DNA of 64,000 nucleotides from Azolla caroliniana. Lineage: Eukaryota > Polypodiophyta. Below the pieces are notes generated by a model. That model saw nothing but the letters and a program-made list of their open reading frames with translations. It was not told the DNA's origin and searched no databases. Positions 1-11,694 of the stretch are shown one piece after another. The position numbers were made by a program, and so were the translations under genes. How positions within the stretch are numbered: the first letter of the stretch is position 1; every line of letters begins with the position of its first letter. The stretch is from NCBI GenBank assembly GCA_043228905.1, contig JBHGNT010000009.1, positions 21,018,001-21,082,000 of the forward strand, written 5' to 3'.

Positions 1-891
1 AATAATGTACTTGATTCTACAAATACACGTTACCTTTTAACTTTTGAGTGACCAATTGCAAATCAAGCATTAAATGGTCTAGTCAACTCAATTACACTCA
101 TTAAAGCATCACATCTGGTCCATCACTCGCTTCATTGATGCGTGTCCTTATGAATCAAGGTTACAAATTTGAAGGAATTGGTTAAGACCAATTCAAGGTA
201 CAAATTAAGACAAACTTTTTCGTCATCCACTAAAGAATTTTGAGGATTTTGATTACACAGGAGGTTTTCAATTCAGACAACAGCAAGGAGTTGTTGCATA
301 GAACTAGTTCAACCCTTGACCAAACCTTGTGGGTTCATTGTCCTCCATTATCCCCTAACATTACTATTATGTCTCACAAAGGCTTCATTGGCACCATTTT
401 GGCCATGTTGCTTCAACTTTCAGCTTCCTTGAGACTTATTAAACTGATTGGTAAACACGGGCAATCTAAAGGCCCAGAATATGTTTTTTTAAAGTAAAAA
501 ATGATTCAATTTGGTGTATCCATGAGAATATGTTAAAAGAAATTAATATTATGGATAACACATTATTTGCAACAAATGACAAGAAAATGCTGCAGCGTGT
601 CAGAATCACAATGACACAAACAAAACAATTACCATTTTCTTACCAAATTTAGACCTCCATTCATTTTCAGAGTATTTCAGTTGTCCATTCACATTTCTTC
701 TGTTGCGTTATGAGTTTAACAGTCAGATTAGATGCTTTGTGACACTTCAAATTATCTTAAACTATATATTGCTGAAATGATTCAATATTTCCTTTCTATA
801 AATATAAAGGGTGGAAGGATAGTTTATCAGTACTAAACATTATGCAGAGAAATTATGTACACATCGCAAAACATTGCAAAAATCTTGGGAG
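1..891. other. 3' flank of the START-domain gene, nothing recognised
   Basis: AT-rich sequence downstream of the minus-strand gene ending at 892. It should contain that gene's 3' UTR and polyadenylation region. A short open frame at 240-497 resembles nothing I know and has no supporting context, so it is not called. No repeats or RNA genes are evident. Confidence 0.5.
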
Positions 892-3800
892 TTACCTAGA
901 ATCTCTAAATAAAGTCAGCCATTTGGAAGATTCCTGTGGAACGTTTGTCTTGTAAGGCATCTTTTTTTGTTTTAAGTCATTTGAAGAGGAAAGATCAGAA
1001 TCATCCAGATGAGAAGGTTCATCGCAATCTAAGAGGGATGCATCATCTCCTCGTTGTTCATCAGAGGTAAATCTAGGAACACTTGAACAAACACCTAAAT
1101 CTGATGCATCTGAAGAGGCTTCTTTCAGATAAGTTGCAGCTGCATGCCAATCTCTTTTTGATTGTGTAATAGACGGATCCTTAACAACATTTCCATTCAA
1201 TCGCCATTCATTTTCCTTCATCTTTGTACCTAAATCTAAAATTGAAGACGACTCCAATTTGTGTAATGTTGCTTTCTTCTTAAGTTGCTGTTCTCGATTT
1301 TGCATTCTTTGTGTCTTAAGGCCCAGAATTTTTGCAGTTTCTTTAGCACCTCCCCATTTCTCCAAAGCACGTGCTATATGGTAGTGACCTGTGTAAAACA
1401 TCTCTCATTTTCTGTCTTTTGCTTTGTCTTATATATTGTGGCTCTACCCTAGTGGCAGGCTATTTTCAGCTGTATTAGAGCTGTCCCTAAAACCCTAAAC
1501 CCTTTCAAATCCCAAAAGTTGCACTACTTTACTACATGATTGCAGAATGTAAGGGACGAACATACAATTTTCTAGTCTCCACTGGTACCAGCTAAGCTAT
1601 GTTTGTCTGCTCTATCAAACACACACACTTAAAAGGTATTGTATTAATTGCATTACAAAGTTCACTGCCATGTACTGATCATTTAAATATTTCTGTTATA
1701 ACTGAACTTGAATGCCGATAAGAAAAAATCCAAGATACTGTATTTCATGGAAATACCTAGTTTCTCTATCGATAGACGGCTTGGCAATACATTAGGGTCT
1801 CCTCCAAGCTCCTTTTGAACAGCTATGATCTACACAATCAACAAAACCTCTCGTAAACTGAAAGTAATTCCTTTATATTAAAAGTAAGTTCTTTCATTGG
1901 CAGTTACCTCATTTCGCAAATTTTGCACATCATCCCAGTAGCCATCAGGCTTCCTTTCTTTATATGCCAGTGACAGTTTCATTCTCAATGCAACAGTTCG
2001 GAAACCACCCATGGCAGTTACAGCTTTCTCTAGGTCACTACGGCCATGCTGACGCATATGCCTTCTTAATGGCATAACACCTTCAGTCCCATAAGCTGCA
2101 ATGAAACTTCTGATTTCCTTTTCCAAGGATCCAAAATCAGTCACCAATCTTTTATCATGTATACGCTTCTTCCTCGGTTTTGATCGGGCAGCCTTTGATT
2201 TTCCACCATTCAGACAATCCACAGTATTGTGAATTATCTCTGGTTTAGTAGGTACAATACTGTCTTTGACACCTTCTGTTTGTTGAGTATCATCCACTGT
2301 ATCAAAGTCAAGCGTAGCCTCACCTAGACATATACCAGAAGAATTCTCAACAGTTGTTAAATTCTCTGCTCTGTCACGTATAGCGCACAGATTTGAAGGA
2401 AGATCTTCATATATGACCTGTTCTCAAAAACAATTGTACAGAAGCATGTTGAATCCAATACAGGTTGAACTGGTATTAATATTGAAAATTTGAAGTTCAA
2501 TGATATAGTGGAAAACCTGGAATTAAGATGTTTACCTCCTCAACTATTGATTCAGAGAGAACACAATCTTTGCGAATTCTCATATCAACTGTGTACTTCA
2601 ATACTGTGTGTCGACTCCCAAACTGATTGAGCACCCAATTCCCTTCAAATGATTCAAAATCTCCTTCTACTTGGTTGAAAACAATCTCATGTTGTGGTCG
2701 TTCCAACAAATCAAGGACAACTCGAGCATGAAGTATCACATACAAAAGACATTTGCAGCCCTCCTGAGTGGACAAAAGCCCAACATAAAGGTCACAAGTC
2801 CGAGACGCCACTACATGCGTTATAAGATAAAGTCCTCTTGTCAATTATGTTGAATTGCCTCTATAAGGATCTTTGTTTTAGAAAAATACAAAGACAAAGT
2901 AAAGCTTGGGAAATCCAATTAAGTGTCACTCTCAATTTACATCCATCTAGGAAGAACAGGATGTAATTCCCAAAGAGGGCTTTGACTTTTAACATAGTTG
3001 AGATTCAAGATATCAAAGAAGCGAGGTATTTACACCGCAGGTCAGACCTCAGGCCCATTGAAATTAGCCAAATCAATGATAAAAGGGCATCTGTAACTTT
3101 TGAAAAATGAATATTTTCCCATCAAATGTAAAAGAATAAAAGATCATTGATAAACATTCTTCACTTATTAGACATTTCTAATTCTATCATCCTCCATATA
3201 GAACCAACCAAATACAGGTCGTTTACCCCAAAACTTATATTTAGGCATGATCAAGTTCCAGAATGATTAAATAAATGAAAGCATAAATATATTAGGGCTG
3301 ATGACAAACCTAATCCATTAACCCACACAACGTAAGATGTTTGGTTTAGCTCTCTAATATTCTCTACGCTTCCCATATTAAGTGGGAAGTTGTAGATGGT
3401 GTTAATTGGTTTGTGAGAATGAAATCCATGTATATTTGTAGAATTGATTATGTTCTGGAAATTCAAGCCTTATCATCGAGATGTAGAAAAACCTCAGTCA
3501 AGATAGACTTGAAAAACACACAAATTATTAATTCGGTAAAGGAGACACCTGAAGAATCCTCACGCTTTCTTTGTCTCGAGAAAGCACCACACTTTTGGTT
3601 AGATTGGGAATGAACCTAACAAGAAAAGATAATATTAAATAAGAACATTTGCATGCAATTATCTCAATGAAAGGTCATACATGCACTTCATGGGATGTAT
3701 GCACAAAGACACACATAACATGGACAGAGTCATTCGAGATGACTACAAGTTGAATTACTAACAATGGTGCTATCTATGGGATGGTGAAGCACCTTATACT

Positions 3801-6800
3801 GTATTCTTCCTCATTTACAGATAAAAGGTGCAGGGCTCAAGTCATGATTCTTTAGAGTATGGTATGCCATTGGAAGAATAGGTCTTATATTTTGACCAGA
3901 TTATCTATATCATTTTACTTGCACCGGCATTATAATCTACCTAATGGTCTTTTCCACTTGAATGTAGCACAATTGACAGAGCATTCGATCTAAACCACAT
4001 TGATAGCAGTAAATGTCATTAAAAATTACTCTGGAAGATCTTCATATGCAGTGAGGACAGCCCACACATCTTTTGAAGGGGCCTTGACTGTGACAGTTGC
4101 AACAACTTGTCTATGAACAACACCATTTTCCTGCACTACCCTCAAAAACAAGTGAATAAAATGGTCAACAACATTATGAAGTTCAACAATTATATGGAAT
4201 ATAAAAAAATATAACAGTATTCAACTTACAAGTAGGTTATCCAAGCGTCTGAAATGTATCTCATCAATAAAGCGTTGTTGATTTAGCTGGCAAGTTCGTC
4301 CAAAGCCACTCCAAAAGTAAGGTGCACCCAAATTGATAATGTCATTAGATTTTTTGGATGAAAAACCAATAACCCTACCATCATCCATCTTCATTTTCGT
4401 GATTGCGAAAGAATTTCTTTTGTTGATGTGATCATTTTCTGGTGATGATGTAGATACAGAGCAGTTTTCAGCTGATTCTTCATTTGAAGCTTTCAACCTC
4501 CTAAGAACACCTACCGCTTTACTGTCACCTTCAGCTTCTATTTCTGCACGCTTTGCTATTGCAGATAGATTTTTTGGTAGATCTTCTTTGATAACGTTTT
4601 CCACAAAAGTCGCAGGAAAGAAAAGCTTTGGTACAACATTGACTTCATAGTGCAACATGGTTGTTCCAGGCCTGAAAAAATTAATATGTAATTCTAAGCG
4701 ACATATTTTCCAGAATTTATGAGCTTTAAATCAAGATGTTATCATTTATGACAACCATGGAAGCATAATTATATTGCTAGAAATTATATACAACATGTCT
4801 ATAATATGCATAAAGTATGTTGATAAATCCTTAAAACGGGATGGTATTTCTGTTACATTAAATGATCACCAGAAAATGATAGAGAGGTACACAGGAGATG
4901 CGAAGACAGAGGAAAAATGGTCTTAACCACAATTGCTTTGATGAGTCTTGTACTCTGCTTTTGAGCTGGAAAGAGATACCATTGTTTGCTTACAACTCCA
5001 AAAGCATACTTCAGATCCAATCTCAACAATATAAAAAAATAGGCCTTTGTTATTCCAAATCAGTCTTAATTCTATATATTTGATTACCTTAGTGTCTTGA
5101 CAGAATCTAACGCTGAAACTGATGGTAAATTTCAAGTATATAACCACCCGCAATATCTTAAACAATGACTCTCCTTTGGTCTTTCCTCTTTCCAAGAATA
5201 CGAGGGATGAGGATGATCAATGTCCAACAAGAAAATACTCAATATTACAACTGCTTGCTCTAATTAAGGGCAGGGGTTTCTATTAGAGGATCAGGGATTT
5301 ATCCCCCTATATTAACTGAACGAAAAATACATTTGAATTACCCTGTGAATTACCCTGCGATCTAGTTCTTAGGATATTACAAGAGTAATATATACAACCG
5401 CTGAGAAGACAATGTAATAATACCAACTAATGTTGTCAAACTCAATGAAAACACGAATGTGCCCTGGGATTAGGTACATTTAGTGGTGTCGTGAAGTATT
5501 TACTTCACGAACAGAAATTCTAATTAAAAAACAAATATTTGACTTGAAGATAGTTTGGCTCCATACGTGCAAAGATTTCAATCTCCAATGTGCGATACAA
5601 GCATTGGATATTGAATTTGTATTATACATCCACATTGAACCATTGTAAAGTCTATTGAAAGATCAATAGACAAAATTTGGAAGGTTTGCCATGGTACTTG
5701 GCATGCATGCGATCTGGCAGTATATGTGGCAGCAGGTAAATTACATGCAAAGAGTCTTTTAAGAGGTATATCTAGACTCTCAAGCCAATTTTAAGGGGGA
5801 AAGAAAAAGGTAAACCGATCAACGGGTTCAAGAAGAGCTTAAGACTCTATTATTGTAAGTTGTATTTGAGGATTTGAATATTTAGGGTTAGGTTTTCACT
5901 ACTCTACTTATATCACCTGAACAATCTCTTGATTTTTCAACACTACCTATCTATCCATTTCTTGAATTCTATTATCTCTCTATCTCTCTTTCTCACTCCC
6001 AATTCCTCTCAATCTATCTATTTCATTTTCTTTCTTGCTCTCTGTATATCTCCTCATTCATAACTGGTTCCAACACACTGATCACTAATTTTGTTAATTA
6101 TTAAACGCGGTAGAAAAATCCAAAAGTTGTCAAAATGCTGCACCTTGGACCAGTTCGCAGGTACCATTTTCCATGATAACGCTTGAAGTCTCCGTCTACC
6201 ATAGAGAAGTGAAGTTCACTACCAGTCTCCTGCAACCATGATCAGGAATAACCAAAAAACAACTAATTAATTCTGGGGAAAATATACTCAACATACCCCT
6301 TATGTAGAGACCAATATCAACAATACACCTCATTTTATGCAGAACATACATGATTATATCAGCCTCCTCTAAAATTTATCAGGGAAAATATAATCAACAT
6401 ACCCCTTATGTATAGGGCAATATCAACAATACACCTCGTATTTTCAACAATATCATATCTACTCTTGGTCATAAAGTTAAGTTTCTCTTAAAAATCAGCA
6501 CCTAATGAACTTGGGTTTCTCGTCTATATTGGTTCCTAATAACTTATAAGCATCCTCAATTAAAATAATAGGCATCCTAATTGCAATAAACTTCTTACTA
6601 AATTGCATGGTTGGATCAAAATATAAATTAAAATATTCAGCATGTTATTGAGAATAATAAGCATCCAAATTTATATTTCCTACTCTGATCACAATATTAA
6701 AAAATAATAAGCATGTTATTCAAAATATTGGGCATTCAAATTAAGATACCATCATATGACCCGACAACACATAAGAATATCCCATATGATATTAAAAATA

Positions 6801-9295
6801 TCTTAGTTAGACTATTAAGAACCCTCAGTAAAAAAGGGGAATTTATCTTTAGTAGGCACTGAATTTAAGAAGAAATGAATGTAATGGCTATATTTTTGAC
6901 CAAGAATAGCCATTGCCAATATTGAAAATATGGCAGGTATTGTTGATATTACCCTAGACATGAAGAGTATGTTTGACACGTTTCCCTATCTACAAAGGTA
7001 GGGTCACAAGAACTGAGAAATAAAAAATAAACATTACCATGTCAGGATACTCTTTTAAATCCAATATCACATGAGCTTCAATATTCCAATACATAGTTCG
7101 CTGTACTCCTTGTTGTAGCAACCATATGTGCCCAGGATATGGACAAGGGATCTTCTGACTACAGCAACAAATGAAACAAGATACTCAAGATCAGATCATT
7201 GTAAAAAGAAAGCAAACCATGGTTTTATTGTAACATGAGTATGTCTGTAACTACAGCAGCATATGAAACAAGATACTCAGGATCTGATCATTGTAAAATG
7301 AACGCAAACCATGGATTTATCATCACATGACTGCATCTATAATATGGACAAGGGGTATTCTAACTATGACAAAAAATGAAACAAGATACTCTGGATCCGA
7401 GGATCGTAAAAAGAAAGCACCCACTATGACTTTATCATAACATGAATGTGTCAATAATATGGACAAATGACACAAGATACTCAGGGTCCGAGCATTGTAA
7501 AACAAAAGAAAAACATGAATTTGTCATCACATGAGTGGATTTATAGCATGGACAAGGGGTTTCTACAGCAAATGAAACAATATATGCAAAAGAAAGTGAA
7601 CCATGCCTTTATCATAGCATGAGTACATTTGCATAGTTCTACTCAATCTCTCTTTCCCATCCCCTGAAAAAAAACAAGTGTATTGCATTTATCATAACAT
7701 GAGTACATCTGTATAGTTCTACTGAACCTCTCTTCCCCTAAACCCTGAAAAAAACAAGTGTATTACATGCACAACCACTTCTGAGCTACGCATGTTCTGC
7801 CTCACCAACAGAAGTAGGAATCCGATCCTCTGTAGGAATAAATATACAATTGTTCTTAGTTTAATCACTAGCAGATTTGCTCAGTTACGAGATAACTTAT
7901 TTGCAAAAGATAGATTTTTAGTTCTATTAGATTGATTTTGACATAAAGGATAGGAAGAATTCTCAGAAAAAAAGTTAATTTGGATCAATCAAATTGAACA
8001 ATTTTGACCTCTATTACATATCAATATGTCTTTATTTCTTTCTCTTATCTGTAGAGTCCAAATATTATCTCAGTGCGAAGAAGAAAGCATAATAGTCGTC
8101 ATTTTAGTTTGCCATGTGTCAATAAAGGAATAAAAAATGGGATCAAAAGAGGGCATTTGAATGCAGTATCGCTTGTACACAACACTAATGAGATAAAGAC
8201 TGTTGTAGAAGTGGAGACTCTGACTGAAAAACAGCCCAATATTGTGAGTAAAGAAGAACTTCAAATATTCAAAGCATGTGTCCTCCATAGCAACCTCGTC
8301 CAGATTCAATAATAAGGGAGCTTCTAATAGAAAACAGCTCAAACATAGTAAACAATAAGGAACTTGATGGTAAGAAACATATATTTTCCTCCATTGCAAG
8401 CTCATCCAACAGCAATTGTTCTTATTGCGAAAGGAAAAAAAACTTCTAGATGGAAAAACAAGCCTTCAACAAAACTGAGAAAAAAAAATGCAAGTGATAA
8501 CAAGAACAGCTTAACTATTTGCCAGGTTTGGGGAAAAAAATATTAGAAATATATCTTAAAAAGTTAAAAAAGAAACAAGCATTTTTTTATTTTTGTAGAA
8601 ATAAGCGACGAGAAAGAAATTTTCTGTGTGATACCGATGGCTTACCTATAGACCAAGTTAGGGATGAAATCGCTGAGCTTCTCATAATCAGTCAAGACTT
8701 TCCAGACTGTATGCGGAGGTGCTTCTATCAAAATGCTCGCTATAACAAGGCGCTCCCTCCAAGAAATGGTTTCCACACGGCATTCTGCAACAACATGTTC
8801 ACATGTTCCTCTTTCTCTTCTTCTTCTTCTTCTTCTTCTTTTTGTTATGCCACAGCCAGAAGTGAAGATTTCTTCACCACTGCCATCATCATCAAACGAG
8901 TCATCATCGTTTTCTCCTTCTTCTTGGCCATGGGCGTGATCTTGACCTCTTCCGTTTTCTTCAAGAACGTCTTCTTCTTCATGTTTTGTCTGTCCTTTAT
9001 CCCCTTCTTCTTCTTCTTCTTTTTCTGCAATGAATTCCTCTTCTCTTTCTTCACTATGGATGAATTCGTCTTCTCCTTCTCCTGCTTTCTCTCCTCCTCC
9101 TTTACTTTTGGCAAGGATAGACTTTTGATTAAATAACGTTCCGCGATGATAAGGAGGAAGGTTTGGAGTATTGTAGAAGGATTTGCTGCACAATAGAGGG
9201 AAGAGAATCGAGCTCCGCGGGTGGTTCTGTGGATATCGAAATCGATGGGAATGAGGAAGAAAGGAAGCGCAGGAGAGGTGAAGGAGAGATGCCAT
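892..9295 (-). CDS. Chloroplast-targeted protein with two START/polyketide-cyclase-like domains, ten exons
   Basis: Read from splice sites and continuous frame, the exons are 9295-8646, 7158-7038, 6229-6144, 4671-4230, 4130-4030, 3615-3549, 2763-2536, 2417-1908, 1829-1757 and 1388-892. The total is 2775 nt (924 residues plus stop), and all junctions stay in phase. The N-terminus is rich in Ser, Pro and basic residues like a plastid transit peptide. A strongly acidic Glu/Asp stretch and an Arg run follow. START-like domain 1 begins near the end of exon 1 (VWKVLTDYEKLSDFIPNL) and continues through exons 2-4 (PYPGHIWL, FSMVDGDFK, YEVNVVPKLFFP). Domain 2 spans exons 5-8 (VWAVLTAYEDLPEF, ARVVLDLLE, VEGDFESFEG). 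The C-terminal exons carry two related helical motifs (MGGFRTVALRMKL; HIARALEKWGGAKETAKILGL). The order matches what I recall of Arabidopsis At5g08720, a polyketide-cyclase/lipid-transport family protein of poorly known function. Lipid or isoprenoid binding in the plastid is inferred from the family. Confidence 0.85.
1389..1756 (-). other. Intron 9 of the START gene with a telo-box-like tract
   Basis: The intron has a GT donor beside 1757 and a CAG acceptor beside 1388. Around 1478-1502 it contains AAACCCTAAACCC-type sequence, the plant telo-box motif. The same motif recurs in the leaders of the lectin genes near 32.1 and 53.5 kb. No coding potential is seen. Confidence 0.5.
6270..6450. repeat. 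Imperfect direct repeat inside intron 2 of the START gene
   Basis: Two ~65-bp stretches starting near 6278 and 6384 share gggaaaatata, then tcaacatacccctta, then caatatcaacaatacacct. They are about 106 bp apart. This is a small tandem duplication within an intron. Confidence 0.6.
7159..7770. repeat. Degenerate ~90-110-bp tandem array in intron 1, seeded by the exon-2 boundary
   Basis: About five diverged units begin near 7159, 7251, 7363, 7467 and 7563. Each contains a form of atgaaacaagatactcagg and a form of tatcataacatgag. Several also carry atggacaaggggt plus a tctacag-like end, which copies the start of exon 2 and its acceptor at 7140-7162. The last unit contains a further internal duplication of the ctgaaaaaaacaagtgtatt type. 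Confidence 0.65.
8816..8841. repeat. TTC/GAA microsatellite in exon 1 of the START gene
   Basis: A run of TTC triplets lies here, with a shorter run near 9004-9022. On the minus strand the run here (8816-8841) reads as CGA/GAA-like triplets coding the Arg run, and the run near 9004-9022 codes the Glu run. Triplet-slippage length variation is likely and would keep the frame. Confidence 0.8.
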
Positions 9296-9504
9296 GGATG
9301 GGGAATCATCCTTCTCTGCCTCTTCTCACACAGAAGCCATGGCTTCTTGCACGCATAGCTTGATCGATTCTGCTTCTGCTTCTGCTTCTGCTTCTGTTGC
9401 AGCTGTTCCTTATCCATCCGAGGATTCAAAAGTTTGGGAAATTTATGAAAGTAGACCTCTGATTTCTCAAATACTACATAAAAAAGTTTGTGTGGAATTG
9501 ATGA

Positions 9505-9800
9505 CAGGTTCGGTTCGGTTTGAGAGGGTCAAAACCGAACCGTTAAAAAAATTTCAAACCTGAACCGAACCGAACCACGAAACCGTTAAAACCGCAATTT
9601 CGTGGTTCTGTTTTGGTTTTAAATTTAAAATATTTCATTATTTAAAAATTTAAAGATTTTTCTAAGGTCTGCGAATAAGGCTGAAAATGAAAAGATTATT
9701 TAAAAGCTATTTTTTAGAATTTTAAAAATAATAATAAACCGTTTAAATGCAGTTTCTAATTGTTAAAACCGAACCGAACCGTCCAAACCGTTAAGCCATG
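9505..9800. mobile_element. MITE-like element with GGTTCGG / CCGAACC inverted ends
   Basis: The left end carries caggttcggttcggtttg and the right end carries aaaaccgaaccgaaccgtcc, giving inverted termini. Between them is AT-rich non-coding sequence with further inner aaccgaaccg and cgtggttctg motifs. No open frame is present. It sits inside the 54-bp satellite, as an insertion would. Superfamily and exact ends are not certain. Confidence 0.5.
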
Positions 9801-10087
9801 GTTGTCGACAATTAATAGACCTCTTATTCACACATTAATAAAAAAAAGCTTGGGGAATTTATGAAAGTAAACCTCTGATTTCTTAAATATTACAGAAAAA
9901 AGTTTGGCGAATTTATGAAAGCAGACCTCTGATTCTCACATATTACAAAAAATAGTTTGTGTGGAAACTATGAAAGCAAACCTTTGATTCTCACACATTA
10001 CAAAAAAAAAGTTTGGTGAATTTATGAAAGTAGACCTCTAATTCTCACATAATACAAGAAAAAGTTTGGAGAATTTATGAGAGTTAT

Positions 10088-10102
10088 AGGGAATTCTCAC
10101 AT
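10088..10102. repeat. Left target-site duplication of the LINE
   Basis: The sequence agggaattctcacat occurs here, just before a poly-T tract, and again at 17707-17721. The two are identical over 15 bp. They are the expected target-site duplication of an L1-type insertion into the 54-bp satellite. Confidence 0.8.
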
Positions 10103-10342
10103 TTTTTTTTTCCAAAAAAACCACTACTTCGCATTAGTTAGCAAATAGAATACAACAAAGTTTATCCAAATCCACAATGGGATCAACATATACAACTTGG
10201 AGAAACAACTCCAAAACTATTAACCAAAAACAACAAAAAAAAACTCAACGGATCCTTGACTCAAGCAAAATTGAATTAAACCCTATTTTACCCCGACTCT
10301 ACAACTCCCTGACACACGTTTGTGTCAACTATACATACATAA

Positions 10343-10970
10343 TTACAACCCATGTACAATATTGGGAGCCATTGGTGGAAACAGGCACCTAGGTGCTTGA
10401 CAATTCCACTTAGGCCTCAATGAAGATTTGACTAGCATGGGAGAGCTACTCCATTTCAGCAAGAACTTTGACCTTGCCCTTTCTGCTTCTTCCGAATCCC
10501 CTTGAATCGAATCATACCGACTGAGCAACCAAGCCACAAGATCAAACCAGATATTTAACATCATCTCCCCGCATGAGATCTTTTGCTGCTGAAAAACCAC
10601 CTTACAACGCCTGATCCAGATGTGCCAGGCCGTCAAACAGACCACCATAAGCCAAATCTCCTCAAAAATTTCAGAATTTGTGCTTGGTCTCACCCCATCA
10701 CATTGGAACACGCTACCGCCCTACACTATAAATCCATGTCCTTGTGGGTTTAACCGTTCACCCCAGCTTTACCCTTTTAAGGACAACCCTTGTATTGAGT
10801 GCCACACAATGTTCCCTTTCACACCACAAGCTGCCACGATTTGAAGGCTTCTACTCCAAATGCTAATCGCCTCTGTACAATTCCAAAAACAGTGAGAGAT
10901 TGATTCCAAAGCCTGTCCACATAACTTATAGCTAGCCTCGAGAGCTCAACCACTCGCCTACAGGTACCGC
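10343..10970 (-). pseudogene. LINE ORF2 C-terminal end, zinc-binding RT-associated region (broken)
   Basis: Minus-strand reading starts with PVGEWLSSRG just left of the nested insertion. It passes a CGQALESISHCFWNC segment typical of the Cys/His region after plant LINE reverse transcriptases, then the tail with CLTAWHIWIRRCKVVF, and stops at 10343. In-frame stops lie at ~10927-10933 and ~10730. The frame upstream continues at 14828 beyond the nested element. No activity is expected. Confidence 0.75.
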
Positions 10971-11694
10971 TGTCGTGCCTTTCGGCTCCGGATCGTTGCG
11001 TGAGTCGGGTGGGAACCGCCGAGGTTTTGGACTAGGAGAAAGAAAAATACAAATAAGGCTAGTAAAGAATAGGTATAAAGAGTTATAAGATAAGAATCTC
11101 GTGAATCCCACGAGTTTAGTATATTTAGTCAATATTTAGGTAGTAAGAGAGAATTATTTTAGCAAATTCGTGAATCCCACGAATATTTTAGATTGATTGA
11201 TCATTATAGAAAAATAATCAACAAAAACTACAATGTGCTCCCCATCCTTATATAGTGATGGGAGAGACTAAGCATAGCTACATGCTTTTTTTCTAATATG
11301 TTCATGCACACTAAATGTGCATGTGATGCTTTTCTAATCCTTGCTTTTATTTGCTAAATATAGTGCTCATGCACGCTAGATGTGCATGAGTCACTTTTTA
11401 GTTGCTTGCGTTTTTTCTATAAAATATTCACACGCTCTAAAAATGCACGATTTACCTTTTAATAAAGGTAGGCACAAATAAAGGACTTATAGTTATTAAA
11501 TCTATTTGTAGAATACTAAAGATAAGGTAGCATAATGGTAAAGTTGAGGTTCGGTTATGTGGAGGTATAGGGTTTGAATCTTGCCCTATGCACGTGATAA
11601 ATATTTTGATATTCTTATTTTATTTATTTATATGTAATTAAATCGGTTATATTATTTTTACTTTTTCACGTAGTGTACGAAATACACTACGACA
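10971..11694 (-). repeat. LTR of the gag-only element (724 bp)
   Basis: The LTR runs from tgtcgtgcct to cactacgaca on the plus strand, so it has TG...CA ends. In minus orientation it is the 3' LTR, because the purine tract GGAGGGGGCGAG lies at 11695-11706. It contains two small hairpins with the loop aatcc (near 11098 and 11168) and an antisense tRNA-like box A/box B pair at 11527-11582. About 265 bp of its outer end recurs inverted at ~14568-14827. Confidence 0.75.
11527..11582 (+). promoter_or_regulatory. tRNA-like box A/box B pair in the LTR
   Basis: A box A-like tagcataatgg and a box B-like gggtttgaatc lie ~44 bp apart, the tRNA-gene arrangement for RNA polymerase III. They run opposite to the retroelement. 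The sequence between does not fold into an obvious full tRNA, so this is a tRNA-derived or tRNA-like module, not a gene. Confidence 0.45.

Larger units (their letters stand above)
9437..10102. repeat. 54-bp satellite array, interrupted by a MITE-like element
   Basis: About seven copies of a ~54-bp unit run from 9437 to 10102. The recognisable core is gaatttatgaaagtagacct, then ctgattctcacatattac, then an A-rich block and agtttg. Copies begin near 9437, 9855, 9909, 9963, 10016 and 10070, with a partial copy near 9820. The array is cut at ~9500-9810 by a TIR-like element and at 10102 by the LINE. It resumes at 17707 on the far side of the LINE, which fixes both insertions as younger than the satellite. 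Confidence 0.75.

Noticed and set aside
240-497. 85-codon open frame at the left edge
   Set aside because: No recognisable family and no splice or promoter context; such length occurs by chance in AT-rich DNA.
8519-9136. Plus-strand 205-codon frame rich in Phe and Ser
   Set aside because: It is the antisense shadow of exon 1 of the START gene; Phe/Ser runs come from the TTC repeat coding Glu/Arg on the other strand.
9505-9800. Interstitial telomere sequence in the ccgaacc-rich block
   Set aside because: The words are CCGAACC, not the plant CCCTAAA repeat; inverted ends fit a MITE-like element better.
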